A DNA stretch of 64,000 bases from Asticcacaulis sp. EMRT-3 (GTDB lineage: Bacteria > Pseudomonadota > Alphaproteobacteria > Caulobacterales > Caulobacteraceae). Below, one piece after another: positions 33,556-42,834 of this stretch (position 1 is its first letter; each line of letters starts with the position of its first letter). The position numbers and the translations under genes were made by a program. The notes under the pieces were generated by a model. That model had not been told where the DNA came from and ran no database searches. It was given only the letters and a program-made list of their open reading frames with translations. The DNA is taken from positions 579,001-643,000 of the forward strand of contig NZ_JASERT010000001.1 of assembly GCF_030027245.1 (NCBI RefSeq). The letters are read 5' to 3'.

Positions 33556-34371
33556 ATGTCTGACGAGGATCGCGGCACCTATTCGCCCCCGACCGAGGAT
33601 CATCTGAGCTACGAATCGCGCCGCCCCGTCTCGCGCGATCAGGCTCCGGTGACGCTGATCATCAGCGGCATCTGTCTGGTCGTCTTGCTGCTGATTGTGG
33701 TGCTGCTCTATAATTCCGGCCTGAACAAGCATGGCAAGCTGGCGCCGGTTGTGGGTGATTCCATTGCCAATATGAAGGATGCTCAGGTTCAGGACGCCCA
33801 GCCGCTTTCCGATTCCGACACGAGCCTTGATGAGACGGGCCAGCCCATTTTCGCGCCGAGCGCCGAAGCGCCCGTGGCGCGCGACCTGGCCCCGCCGACC
33901 GCTGCGCCGATCAGCGGGCCGCTGCCCTCGCAGGCCGGTAATTCCGCCGTGGCTGCCGCTGCGCCCGCTCAGGCCTCATCGCAGGTCGTGTCTCAGCCCG
34001 CCGCGCCGGTCGATAACACGCCCGTACCCGGCGCGCCCGTAGCAAAACCGGTGGTCAAGCCGGCCGTGGCGGCCCCCGCCGCTGCCAAACCTGCCGCTGC
34101 CAAACCTGTCGCTGCCAAACCTGTCGCCGCCTCAGGCGGAGCCGCCGTGCAGATCGGGGCTTATGATTCCACTGATACGGCCAATGCCGAATATGCGCGT
34201 GTCGCTTCCAGCTATGGCCTGTTCGTCGGCGGCGCGGGCAAGCGGGTCGAGAAGGTTCAGACCGCCAACGGCACCTTCTACCGCACGACCTTTACCGGTC
34301 TGACGCCTGAGAAGGCAAAAGCCTTTTGCGCGGCGCTCAAGGCCAATGGCCGCGATTGCATTATTCGCTAG
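33556..34371 (+). CDS. SPOR-domain membrane protein
   Basis: 271 residues from the ATG at 33556 (MSDEDRGTYSPPTED). A cytoplasmic segment precedes one TM helix (about 35-57, VTLIISGICLVVLLLIVVLL), then a long Ala/Pro linker with a 15-bp repeat coding AAKPx (34076-34130), and a C-terminal SPOR domain (about 195-271: VQIGAYDSTDTANAEYARVAS). SPOR domains bind denuded glycan strands at the division septum. It opens a syntenic block with nagZ, scpA and scpB; 12 bp separate it from nagZ. Confidence 0.9.
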   Translation: MSDEDRGTYSPPTEDHLSYESRRPVSRDQAPVTLIISGICLVVLLLIVVLLYNSGLNKHGKLAPVVGDSIANMKDAQVQDAQPLSDSDTSLDETGQPIFAPSAEAPVARDLAPPTAAPISGPLPSQAGNSAVAAAAPAQASSQVVSQPAAPVDNTPVPGAPVAKPVVKPAVAAPAAAKPAAAKPVAAKPVAASGGAAVQIGAYDSTDTANAEYARVASSYGLFVGGAGKRVEKVQTANGTFYRTTFTGLTPEKAKAFCAALKANGRDCIIR

Positions 34372-34383
34372 GAGCGTAAAACC

Positions 34384-35439
34384 TTGGTCAGGGCGTGCAT
34401 CCTGGGGCTGGCCGGGCCGGAGCTGACGAAGGCGGAAGAGGCGTTTTTCGCCGAAACCCAGCCTTTGGGCTTTATCCTGTTTCGCCGTAATATCGAAACG
34501 CCGGGGCAGGTGGCGGCGCTCGTCGCGGCCCTGAAATCTTTAGTCGAACATGCGCCGCTGATCCTGATCGATCAGGAGGGCGGTCGCGTCCGCCGCCTGC
34601 GCCCGCCGTACTGGCCCGACTATCCGCCCGCCGCGCGCTTTGCCGAGGTGTGCGCGACACAGGATGCAGAGCGCGAACTGGTGCGGCTGGGCGCGCGTCT
34701 GATGGCGCACGATCTTTTTGCACTCGGCATCAATGTCGATTGCGCGCCTGTGCTCGACGTGCCGCAACCGGGCGCGCATGACATTATCGGCGACCGCGCC
34801 TATGGGCGGACGGCGCGCGATGTGGCCGTGATGGGGCGCGCCGCCTGCGAAGGCCTGCTGGCGGGGGGCGTTCTGCCGGTCATCAAGCATATTCCCGGTC
34901 ATGGCCGTGCCGGAGCCGATTCCCATACGGCCCTGCCGGTGGTCGATACGTCGCTTGATGAACTAATGGCCGTCGATTTCTATCCGTTCCGCGTCCATGC
35001 CGACATGCCGCTGGCCATGACCGCCCATGTTCTCTACACGGCCATCGACCGCAAGAATCCGGCCACCACGTCAAAAGCCTGCCTGAAGCTGATCCGTGAG
35101 ATCATTGGCTTTGATGGCCTGATCATGTGCGATGATCTGTCGATGAACGCGCTGTCGGGCGATCTGCGCAAACGCGCCCGCCAGACCCTGAGGGCCGGGT
35201 GCGATGTGCTTTTGCATTGCAATGGCCAGATGGAGCAGATGCGCGAGGTTGTGACCGAAACGCCGAAGCTGAAAGGCGCGGCGCTGCGACGTTTCGAGGC
35301 GGCGATGAACCGTCTGCTGGCCATGCCCGAACCGCTTGATGTGGCGGCGGCGCGGGCGCGTTTCGAGGCGGCTGTGGGCGGCAAGGCGGAGTTGCGCGCC
35401 GATCCCACCGAAGGCCATACAAAGGTAGTTGTGCCGTGA
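34384..35439 (+). CDS. nagZ: Beta-N-acetylhexosaminidase NagZ (GH3)
   Basis: 351 residues. The start is TTG at 34384, 9 nt after the TAGGAG site that overlaps the stop of the SPOR gene. It removes GlcNAc from anhydro-muropeptides during peptidoglycan recycling in the cytoplasm. The GH3 signature KHIPGHGRAGADSHTALPVVD carries the catalytic His/Asp dyad and MCDDLSMNAL the nucleophile Asp. LIDQEGGRVRRL is the substrate motif. Its stop overlaps the scpA start (GTGA). Confidence 0.95.
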   Translation: MVRACILGLAGPELTKAEEAFFAETQPLGFILFRRNIETPGQVAALVAALKSLVEHAPLILIDQEGGRVRRLRPPYWPDYPPAARFAEVCATQDAERELVRLGARLMAHDLFALGINVDCAPVLDVPQPGAHDIIGDRAYGRTARDVAVMGRAACEGLLAGGVLPVIKHIPGHGRAGADSHTALPVVDTSLDELMAVDFYPFRVHADMPLAMTAHVLYTAIDRKNPATTSKACLKLIREIIGFDGLIMCDDLSMNALSGDLRKRARQTLRAGCDVLLHCNGQMEQMREVVTETPKLKGAALRRFEAAMNRLLAMPEPLDVAAARARFEAAVGGKAELRADPTEGHTKVVVP

Positions 35440-36314
35440 GCCGCCCCGGCGAGCGCGACATGGCGGGGCTGGAGCACGACGTCCTGCAAAGACGGCTCGA
35501 TTTCGAGGCCCCCGGCCCGGACATTCCCGAAGACATTGCCGCCGATGAAACTCTTGTGCTCGATCTCGATGGCTATGAAGGGCCGCTGCATGTTCTGCTG
35601 GCTCTGGCGCGTCAGCAAAAGGTGGATTTGCTGCGCATTTCGATCACCCGTCTGGCCGAGCAATATCTGGCCTTTATTCAGGAGGCGCGCCGCCTGCGCT
35701 TTTCGCTGGCCGCCGATTATCTGGTCATGGCCTCATGGCTGGCCTATCTGAAATCACGCTTGCTGCTGCCCAAGACCGAGCGCCAGCAAACCAATGAGCC
35801 GCAGCCGGAAGAACTGGCCCAGGCCCTGGCTTATCGCCTGAAAAAGCTTGAAGCCATGCGCAAGGCAGTCGAGGCCCTGACCTCGCGGCCGCAACTGAAG
35901 CGCGATATGTTCGCGCGCGGCGACCCGGAGGCAAGGCTGGTTCTGCCATCCTCACGCATTGAGGCCAATGTGTTCGATCTGATGAGCGCCTATGTGACGC
36001 AGCGCCGCCGCGAACTGGATCGCCATTATGATCCAACGCGGCGCATCGAGGCCTATTCGCTCGAAGACGCGCGCGATCACCTGCGCGCCCGCCTGCCGAA
36101 TCTCAGCAACTGGACGGCGCTCGACGATGTGGCCCCGGAGCCGCAAACCGAAGCCGGGCCAAGGCGCGTCTCCTATCTGGCCTCCACCCTGTCGGCCTCG
36201 CTCGAACTGGCCAAGGAGGGCCATTTGCAGCTTCAGCAACTGGCGACGTTTGAAACCCTGTATATGCGTAAGCGCCAGCCGATTCTGAACGCGGGAGCCG
36301 GGCATGACGCCTGA
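35436..36314 (+). CDS. scpA: Segregation and condensation protein A
   Basis: 292 residues starting at GTG 35436, which overlaps the nagZ stop by 4 nt. ScpA is the kleisin of the SMC-ScpAB complex that organises newly replicated chromosomes. The family marks FEGPLHVLLALARQQKVDL (here DGYEGPLHVLLALARQ), ISITRLAEQYLAFI and LAADYLVMASWLAYLKSRLLLP lie in the first 110 residues; the C-terminal winged helix is near LSASLELAKEGHLQLQQ. It overlaps scpB by 11 nt. Confidence 0.95.
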   Translation: MSRPGERDMAGLEHDVLQRRLDFEAPGPDIPEDIAADETLVLDLDGYEGPLHVLLALARQQKVDLLRISITRLAEQYLAFIQEARRLRFSLAADYLVMASWLAYLKSRLLLPKTERQQTNEPQPEELAQALAYRLKKLEAMRKAVEALTSRPQLKRDMFARGDPEARLVLPSSRIEANVFDLMSAYVTQRRRELDRHYDPTRRIEAYSLEDARDHLRARLPNLSNWTALDDVAPEPQTEAGPRRVSYLASTLSASLELAKEGHLQLQQLATFETLYMRKRQPILNAGAGHDA

Positions 36315-36951
36315 GGAAACGGAACGCGCCATCGAGGCCCTGTTGTTCGCCGCCGCCGGGCCCTTGTCGGTGGCCGAACTGGCCTACCGCCTGCCGGAAG
36401 GTGCGGACGCCGGCAAGGCGCTGGCGGCCTTGCGCACCCGCTATGCGGGACGCGGTGTGACGCTGGAAATCATCAATGACCGCTGGCAGTTCCGCACCGC
36501 GCCGGATATGGCCTATCTGATGGTCGAGGAGCGCGAGGAGCCGCGCAGGCTTTCCAAGGCTGCGCTCGAAACCCTGGCCATCATCGCCTATCACCAGCCG
36601 GTGACGCGCGCCGAGATTGAGGCCGTGCGCGGGGTGGGGCTGTCGCGCGGCACGCTCGATGTGCTGCATGAAATGAACCTGATCAAATTACGCGGACGCA
36701 GGCGTTCGCCGGGTCGGCCCGTCACCTACGGTACGACCGACACCTTCCTTGAACAGTTCTCGCTGCCGTCCTTGTCCGACCTGCCGGGCATGGCCGAAAT
36801 GCGCGCGGCGGGCCTGCTCGATCTCAATGTACCGGCTGATTTTCTGGTGCCCGATCCGGGGCAGGGGCAGTCTGCCGACGGCGAGCCTTCGCTGCTGGAG
36901 GACATGGATGAGGTCGAGTTCGCGCAGGATTTCTTTGACAATAAAACCTGA
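36304..36951 (+). CDS. scpB: Segregation and condensation protein B
   Basis: 215 residues. ScpB dimers bind the middle of ScpA. Two winged-helix domains are visible: ERAIEALLFAAAGPLSVAEL with RGVTLEIINDRWQFRTAPD, and SKAALETLAIIAYHQPVTRAE with RGTLDVLHEMNLIKLRGRR. The acidic C-terminal tail (EDMDEVEFAQDF) is short. Translation overlaps scpA; tatA follows after 138 bp. Confidence 0.95.
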   Translation: MTPEETERAIEALLFAAAGPLSVAELAYRLPEGADAGKALAALRTRYAGRGVTLEIINDRWQFRTAPDMAYLMVEEREEPRRLSKAALETLAIIAYHQPVTRAEIEAVRGVGLSRGTLDVLHEMNLIKLRGRRRSPGRPVTYGTTDTFLEQFSLPSLSDLPGMAEMRAAGLLDLNVPADFLVPDPGQGQSADGEPSLLEDMDEVEFAQDFFDNKT

Positions 36952-37089
36952 GATCGCCGTAATTTGATGCAAAAAGGCTTTCCTGACTTGGGCAGATAAG
37001 CCTATAAGGAAGTGATAAGCCCTCATCGGGCTGTTGTTTAGTGAGCGCCGTGCAGGCTTGACCTGATGCAGGCGCAAAGGAGACGTATC

Positions 37090-37287
37090 ATGTTTTCAGG
37101 TGGATTGAGCATCTGGCACATTCTGCTTGTGGCGGTCGTGGCCCTGCTGCTGTTCGGCGGCGGCGGCAAGATTTCCCACATTATGGGCGACGCGGCCAAG
37201 GGCATCAAGGCTTTCAAAGACGGCCTGAAGGATGAGCCTGAGGACGACAAGAAAGCCAAGAAGGACGCCGACGAGCCCAAGGCCTGA
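37090..37287 (+). CDS. tatA: Sec-independent translocase protein TatA
   Basis: 65 residues from the ATG at 37090, preceded by AAAGGAG; the ATG at 37066 lacks a site. A short N-terminal TM helix ([16 protein letters not shown]), the hinge and the amphipathic helix ([19 protein letters not shown]) are followed by an acidic/basic tail ([12 protein letters not shown]). TatA oligomers form the passage for folded Tat substrates. First gene of tatABC. Confidence 0.95.
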   Translation: MFSGGLSIWHILLVAVVALLLFGGGGKISHIMGDAAKGIKAFKDGLKDEPEDDKKAKKDADEPKA

Positions 37288-37348
37288 TCGTGGTTTTGGC
37301 TTAACGCCCTGATTTCAAGCCCGATTTCAAGATAGAAAGCGTTCGATC

Positions 37349-37927
37349 ATGGTGCCCGGTATCGGGGGCGGTGAGCTCGTCGTCATAGCTGTTGTGGCTC
37401 TGATCGTGGTCGGGCCGAAAGACCTGCCCAAGCTATTGCGTCAGTTAGGCCGGTTTGTCGGCAAGATGCGGCGCATGGCCGACGAATTCCGCACATCTTT
37501 TGAAGACATGGCCCGCCAGAGCGAGCTGGATGAGTTGCGTAAAGAAGTCGATGCCCTGCGCGCCAATACGTCGCAGCCCTCCATCGTCAGCGACATCAAC
37601 AGCCAGATGCGCGCCATCGAAACCGACATCAATGCGCCCGCAGCCGGCAGTTTCACGCCTGCGCCTGCCGCGCCTATCCCCACCACGCCGATTTTCTCAG
37701 AGTCTTTGGCCGATCTAGCGCCCGCCGAGCCGGTCAATCCGCAACTCGAAGGCCTGCCGCCGCGCTCAGGCGCCAAAACCAGAACCAATAAGGTTGCTGA
37801 GCCTGCCCCAGCCACCGTAAAAGCACCGCGCAAACGCGCCGTGAAAGCCACACCCGCCACGTCCGAACCCACGCTGAGCGCGCCAAAAAAGCCGCGCGCC
37901 CCGCGTAAACCGAAGGCCAAGGCATGA
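37349..37927 (+). CDS. tatB: Sec-independent translocase protein TatB
   Basis: 192 residues. The N-terminus VPGIGGGELVVIAVVALIVVGPKDLPKLL has the TatB-specific Glu and the Gly-Pro hinge; an amphipathic helix and coiled coil follow (LGRFVGKMRRMADEFRTSFEDM). The Pro/Ala/Lys-rich tail (about 100-192) is variable. With TatC it recognises twin-Arg signals. The stop overlaps the tatC start by 4 nt. Confidence 0.93.
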   Translation: MVPGIGGGELVVIAVVALIVVGPKDLPKLLRQLGRFVGKMRRMADEFRTSFEDMARQSELDELRKEVDALRANTSQPSIVSDINSQMRAIETDINAPAAGSFTPAPAAPIPTTPIFSESLADLAPAEPVNPQLEGLPPRSGAKTRTNKVAEPAPATVKAPRKRAVKATPATSEPTLSAPKKPRAPRKPKAKA

Positions 37928-38853
37928 GCGAGGACATTACCCTGCCGCAAACGGTCGAGGATTCCGGCAAGCGCGAGCTGATCAGTCCGGTTCTGCCTCA
38001 TCCGGACGAGGTGGAAATCGAATCGTCGCGCGCTCCTTTGATGGATCACCTGATCGAGCTGCGGTCGCGCCTGATCAAGATGGTGGCGGCGTTTTTCGTC
38101 TGCGTCATCGGCTGCTACGCCTTCCATAACCACATCATGCAGTTTCTGGTGCATCCGCTGGCCGTGGCCTCGGCCCTGTATCAGGAGCAGCAGGGCGGCC
38201 ATAAGGGCGGACCGTTCGACCTGATTTTTGTGCTGACCGGCCTGAAGCACGTAGCGCAGGTCAAGGATATTCCGCTGATCGCCACTGCACCGATGGAGGT
38301 GTTCTTCACCAATTTGCGCATCGCCATGTTCGGCGGCGTGATCGTCAGTTTTCCGGTGCTGGCCTGGCAGGTGTATCGCTTTGTTGCCCCCGGCCTCTAC
38401 AAACGCGAACGTATGGCTTTTTTGCCGTTCCTGTTCGCCGCGCCCGTTCTGTTCGTCATGGGCATGTGCCTTGTCTATTTCGCCATCCTGCCGATGGTTC
38501 TGTGGTTCTCGCTTAACCAGCAGATCATGAGCAATACCGGCGTCACCGTGCAGTTCATGCCCAAGGTGTCGGAATTTCTCGAACTGGTCGAAACCCTGAT
38601 GATCGCCTTCGGCCTCTGTTTCCAGTTGCCGATCGTCATTACCCTGCTGGGTATGACCGGCATGGTCACGTCGAAAATGCTCGGTTCGTTCCGCCGTTAT
38701 GCCATCCTGTGCATCGTGGTGGTGGCCGCCATCGTCACCCCGCCCGATCCCATCTCGCAATGTCTGCTGTCGGTGCCGATCATCCTGCTCTACGAGGTGT
38801 CGATCCTGTGCGTGAAACTGGTGGAATTTAACAGACGCCACCGCAAGGCCTGA
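37924..38853 (+). CDS. tatC: Sec-independent translocase protein TatC
   Basis: 309 residues with six predicted TM segments. The first cytoplasmic region DHLIELRSRLIKMVAAFFVC is the signal-binding site, and TAPMEVFFTNLRIAMFGG with the periplasmic Phe-Pro region and GLYKRERMAFLPFLFAA are family marks. The N-terminal 35 residues are a non-conserved extension. Several exported proteins in this window carry twin-Arg-like signals and are candidate substrates. Confidence 0.97.
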   Translation: MSEDITLPQTVEDSGKRELISPVLPHPDEVEIESSRAPLMDHLIELRSRLIKMVAAFFVCVIGCYAFHNHIMQFLVHPLAVASALYQEQQGGHKGGPFDLIFVLTGLKHVAQVKDIPLIATAPMEVFFTNLRIAMFGGVIVSFPVLAWQVYRFVAPGLYKRERMAFLPFLFAAPVLFVMGMCLVYFAILPMVLWFSLNQQIMSNTGVTVQFMPKVSEFLELVETLMIAFGLCFQLPIVITLLGMTGMVTSKMLGSFRRYAILCIVVVAAIVTPPDPISQCLLSVPIILLYEVSILCVKLVEFNRRHRKA

Positions 38854-38889
38854 GCCTTGCCTGAAACCACGCAATACGTATAAAGCAAC

Positions 38890-38940
38890 ATCCCTCCCTG
38901 CGCAGCGGGGAGGGGGGACCGCGAAGCGGTGGGAGGGGCA
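38890..38940. repeat. Palindromic repeat before serS
   Basis: CCCTCCCTGC-GCA-GCGGGGAGGGG followed by GACCGCGAAGCGGTGGG: two adjacent hairpins, with the same CCTCCC/GGGAGG core and a second dyad as the repeats at 40471-41323 and 44091. It lies in the 117-bp tatC-serS spacer. Confidence 0.7.
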
Positions 38941-38970
38941 AACCTCTGACTTCATCTCAAGGCTGACACC

Positions 38971-40458
38971 ATGCACGATATTAAAGCTCTGCGCGAAAAT
39001 CCGGACATGTTCATCGAGGGCTGGACGCGGCGCGGACGCGACTCTGCCGCCAAGGATGTGCATCTGGCCGTCAGCCTCGATGGTGAACTGCGCGCCGCCC
39101 AGACGGCCTTCCAGACGGCGCAAGGAGAGCTGAAGCGAATTTCAGCCCAGATCGGTCAGGCCAAGGCGCAAAAGGACGAGGCGCGGGCCGCCGCCCTGAT
39201 GGCCGAGGTCGAAGGGCTGAAAGTTGCAATTGCCGAGGCGCAGGAGACTGAACGCGCCAAGACCGAAGCCTTGCGCGACCATCTGGCTGCCTTGCCGAAC
39301 CTGCCGTTCGATGAGGTGCCGGTCGGGGCCGATGAGCATGAGAATGTCGAGGTGCGCAAGCATGGTGCGCCGGTGAAGCTCAGCTTTGCGGCCAGGGATC
39401 ACGCCGATCTTGGCGAGGCGCTGAAAGGCCCGCTGGGGTCGATGATGGATTTCGAAGCGGCGGCGAAAATGTCGGGCGCGCGCTTTGTGGTGCTGAAGGG
39501 GCAATTGGCGCGACTGGAGCGCGCCATCGGCCAGTTTATGCTCGATGTTCAGACGACCGAGCATGGCTATCTGGAGGTCAATCCGCCGGTGCTGGTGCGT
39601 GATCACGCGCTGTTTGGCACTGGGCAACTGCCGAAGTTTGAAGAGGATTTGTTCAAGACTAAAGGTGAAAAACTAGATGTTGCTCGCAATGAAGATCTAC
39701 GTTCGTATCTAAATGGCCAAATTAAGTTTTCATTGGATAAATTGGAAGTAATAAATTTTATTGATAGGTATGATAAAATAACGAATCTTAATGTAATTGC
39801 TCAAGAATTTACTACCGCAATGCAAAAAGATAAACTGGCGGAAAGGGTTTCTAATCGTTATTACCTCATCCCCACCGCCGAAGTATCCCTAACCAATCTT
39901 GTCCGCGAAGCCATCACCGCCGAGGAGGAACTGCCCCTGCGTCTGACGGCCCTGACCAACTGTTTCCGCGCCGAGGCCGGATCAGCAGGCCGCGACACCA
40001 AGGGGATGATCCGTCAGCACCAGTTCCAGAAGGTCGAACTCGTCTCGATCACCACGCCGGAGCAATCGGGCGAGGAGCATGAGCGCATGACCAACTGCGC
40101 CGAAAACATCCTGAAAAAGCTCGATCTGTCGTTCCGCACCATGCTGCTCTGCACCGGCGATATGGGTTTCGGCGCGAAGAAGACCTATGATCTCGAAGTG
40201 TGGTTGCCGTCGCAGAATACCTACCGCGAGATATCAAGCTGCTCGAACTGCGGGGATTTTCAGGCCCGCCGCATGGATGCCCGCATCCGTAAATCCGGCG
40301 AAAAGGGCACGCGCTTTCTCCATACGCTCAATGGTTCGGGCCTGGCCGTGGGGCGCACCCTGGTGGCGATCATGGAAAATTATCAGGACGAGGGCGGACG
40401 CATCGCTATCCCCACCGTGCTGCAACCCTATATGGGCGGGTTGAGCCATATCGGCTGA
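38971..40458 (+). CDS. serS: Seryl-tRNA synthetase with an AT-rich in-frame insertion
   Basis: 495 residues; most bacterial SerRS have about 420-450. The enzyme charges tRNA-Ser. The N-terminal coiled-coil tRNA-binding arm covers about 30-110. Class II motif 1 is near [19 protein letters not shown], the TAE loop is [11 protein letters not shown], motif 2 is [21 protein letters not shown] and motif 3 is [18 protein letters not shown]. Between DLFKT and YYLIPTAEV lie 66 residues where E. coli has about 14. That part (39661-39840) is about 30% GC by my count, unlike its surroundings. The frame is intact and no other serS is visible, so it is presumably functional. Its 3' end recurs three more times downstream. 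Confidence 0.96.
   Translation: MHDIKALRENPDMFIEGWTRRGRDSAAKDVHLAVSLDGELRAAQTAFQTAQGELKRISAQIGQAKAQKDEARAAALMAEVEGLKVAIAEAQETERAKTEALRDHLAALPNLPFDEVPVGADEHENVEVRKHGAPVKLSFAARDHADLGEALKGPLGSMMDFEAAAKMSGARFVVLKGQLARLERAIGQFMLDVQTTEHGYLEVNPPVLVRDHALFGTGQLPKFEEDLFKTKGEKLDVARNEDLRSYLNGQIKFSLDKLEVINFIDRYDKITNLNVIAQEFTTAMQKDKLAERVSNRYYLIPTAEVSLTNLVREAITAEEELPLRLTALTNCFRAEAGSAGRDTKGMIRQHQFQKVELVSITTPEQSGEEHERMTNCAENILKKLDLSFRTMLLCTGDMGFGAKKTYDLEVWLPSQNTYREISSCSNCGDFQARRMDARIRKSGEKGTRFLHTLNGSGLAVGRTLVAIMENYQDEGGRIAIPTVLQPYMGGLSHIG
39656..39852 (+). other. AT-rich in-frame segment inside serS
   Basis: About 66 codons ([15 protein letters not shown] ... [11 protein letters not shown]) with AT-rich codons (AAA, AAT, TTA, ATT) in place of the GC-ending codons on both sides. 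It is predicted mostly helical with charged residues. The base composition changes within a few codons at each edge. No stop, intein or ribozyme motif, or terminal repeats are seen. Confidence 0.85.
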
Positions 40459-40470
40459 GTTTTGAAAGCA

Positions 40471-40694
<224 letters not shown>

Positions 40695-40706
40695 GTTTTG
40701 AAAGCA

Positions 40707-40930
<224 letters not shown>

Positions 40931-40941
40931 GTTTTAAAGCA

Positions 40942-41165
<224 letters not shown>

Positions 41166-41176
41166 GTTTTAAAGCA

Positions 41177-41242
41177 AGAACCCCCACCACCATCTGCGCT
41201 GCGCTTGATGGTCCCCCTCCCCATCGAAGATGGGGAGGTATA
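41177..41242. repeat. REP-like palindromic repeat, array copy 4
   Basis: Same as the copy at 40471. It faces an inverted copy at 41264-41323, forming a larger inverted pair with about 20 bp between them. Confidence 0.85.
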
Positions 41243-41263
41243 AGAAAAAGGTCTTCCTCAATC

Positions 41264-41323
41264 TATACCTCCCCGACTTGTCGGGGAGGGGGACCGCGCC
41301 GAAGGCGTGGTGGTGGGGGTTCT
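41264..41323. repeat. REP-like palindromic repeat, inverted copy
   Basis: TATACCTCCCC-GACTTGTC-GGGGAGGGGGACC, a dyad CGCGCCGAAGGCG, then GGTGGTGGGGGTTCT: the reverse complement of the unit at 41177 with a different hairpin loop and inner dyad. It ends 12 bp from the scoB stop. Confidence 0.85.
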
Positions 41324-41335
41324 GACTTGCGAACC

Positions 41336-41983
41336 CTATCCCTTCAGCGCCACCTCATAGGCGGCTTCGGTCTTGGCGGCGATCTCTTCAAGCGTCACAT
41401 CTGGCGCCAGTTCGGTGAGGATCAGGCCCGAACCATCAGGCTTGACCTCGAAAACGCCGAGCGTCGAGATGATCACATCCACCACGCGCGTGCCGGTCAG
41501 CGGCAGGGTGCAGGCCTTCAGCACCTTCGATTCGCCCAGCTTATTGGCGTGTTCCATCACCACCACGACGCGCCGCACACCGGCCACCAGATCCATCGCC
41601 CCGCCCATGCCCTTGACCAGCTTGCCGGGGATCATCCAGTTGGCGATGTCGCCGTTTTCGGCCACCTCCATCGCGCCTAAGATGGTCAGGTTGATATGAC
41701 CACCGCGAATCATGGCGAACGAATCAGCCGACGAGAAGAAGGAAGTTTCCGGCAGGGCGGTGACGGTCTGCTTGCCGGCGTTGATCAGGTCGGCGTCGAT
41801 CTCGTCTTCGTAGGGAAACGGCCCCATGCCCAACATGCCGTTTTCCGACTGGAAGGTGACGGTCATGCCTTCGGGGATGTGATTGGCCACCAGGGTGGGG
41901 ATGCCGATGCCGAGATTGACATAGAAGCCGTCCTGAAGCTCTTTTGCCGCACGCTTGGCGAGATCGTCTCTTGTCCAAGGCAT
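41336..41983 (-). CDS. scoB: 3-oxoacid (acetoacetate) CoA-transferase subunit B
   Basis: 215 residues from the ATG at 41983 (MPWTRDDLAKRAAKEL), 5-6 nt after AAGGAG. Family I CoA-transferase: the catalytic Glu is in FQSENGMLGMGPFP. PTLVANHIPEGMTV and GAMDLVAGVRRVVVVMEH are further signatures. With subunit A it moves CoA from succinyl-CoA to acetoacetate. The ribosome-binding site lies in the end of scoA, so the two are translated together. Confidence 0.95.
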   Translation of the reverse strand: MPWTRDDLAKRAAKELQDGFYVNLGIGIPTLVANHIPEGMTVTFQSENGMLGMGPFPYEDEIDADLINAGKQTVTALPETSFFSSADSFAMIRGGHINLTILGAMEVAENGDIANWMIPGKLVKGMGGAMDLVAGVRRVVVVMEHANKLGESKVLKACTLPLTGTRVVDVIISTLGVFEVKPDGSGLILTELAPDVTLEEIAAKTEAAYEVALKG

Positions 41984-41984
41984 A

Positions 41985-42737
41985 TTAAGCTCCTTCCCCA
42001 TTTGAGTGCGCTACCGCTGCGCTGCTTGAGCGCTCGCGCACGGTGCGCTGTTCGATCCGCTTCTCGAATGTGCCCTGCACGATGCGATCAACATAGATGC
42101 CGGGCGTGTGGATATGATCGGGATCGAGGCTGCCGACCGGCACGATCTCTTCGACCTCGGCAATGGTGATCTTGCCCGCCGTCGCCATCATCGGATTGAA
42201 ATTACGCGCCGTTTCGCGGAAGATCAGATTGCCGCGTGCATCGCCTTTCCAGGCCTTGATAATGGCCAGATCGGCCACCAGTCCGGTTTCCAGCACATAG
42301 GTACGGCCACCAAAATCCTTCAGCTCCTTGCCATCGGCCACGATGGTGCCGACGCCGGTGGCGGTATAAAAGCCGGGAATGCCCGCGCCGCCCGCCCGGA
42401 TGCGTTCGGCCAGCGTACCCTGCGGATTGAATTCCAGCTCCAGTTCGCCCGCCAGATATTGCCGCTCGAACTCTTTGTTTTCACCGACATAAGACGAGAT
42501 CATCTTTTTGATCTGGCGCGTTTCCAGCAACTGGCCGAGGCCGAAACCATCGACTCCGGCATTGTTGGAAATCACCGTCAGTCCCTTCACGCCCGAATCG
42601 CGTAAGGCCGCGATCAGGTTTTCCGGGATGCCGCACAGGCCAAAGCCGCCGGACATGACGGTCATGCCGTCAAAGGCAAGGCCAGCCAGGGCGGTTTTGG
42701 CGTCGGGATAGACTTTGGGGGTAGAAGTTTCGGCCAT
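41985..42737 (-). CDS. scoA: 3-oxoacid (acetoacetate) CoA-transferase subunit A
   Basis: 250 residues from the ATG at 42737 (MAETSTPKVYPDAKTAL), preceded by GAGG. SGGFGLCGIPENLIAALRDSG is the CoA-transferase signature 1; GAGIPGFYTATGVGT and LVADLAIIKAWKGDARGNL follow. The last 20 residues (RTVRERSSSAAVAHSNGEGA) extend beyond the usual end and contain the scoB ribosome-binding region. First gene of the two-gene unit. Confidence 0.94.
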   Translation of the reverse strand: MAETSTPKVYPDAKTALAGLAFDGMTVMSGGFGLCGIPENLIAALRDSGVKGLTVISNNAGVDGFGLGQLLETRQIKKMISSYVGENKEFERQYLAGELELEFNPQGTLAERIRAGGAGIPGFYTATGVGTIVADGKELKDFGGRTYVLETGLVADLAIIKAWKGDARGNLIFRETARNFNPMMATAGKITIAEVEEIVPVGSLDPDHIHTPGIYVDRIVQGTFEKRIEQRTVRERSSSAAVAHSNGEGA

Positions 42738-42834
42738 GTTATCCTCAGTCAGCGGAGGCAGGTGTTTTGAAGCTAACCGCAATTATCGCGCAATGTCATG
42801 TCAAAATTGTGCGTTGCGACAATAAGATCGACGC

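Noticed and set aside
39656-39852. Intein or group II intron inside serS
   Set aside because: No intein splicing blocks (Cys/Ser start, His-Asn end), far too short, and the reading frame is simply continuous; no intron RNA features seen.
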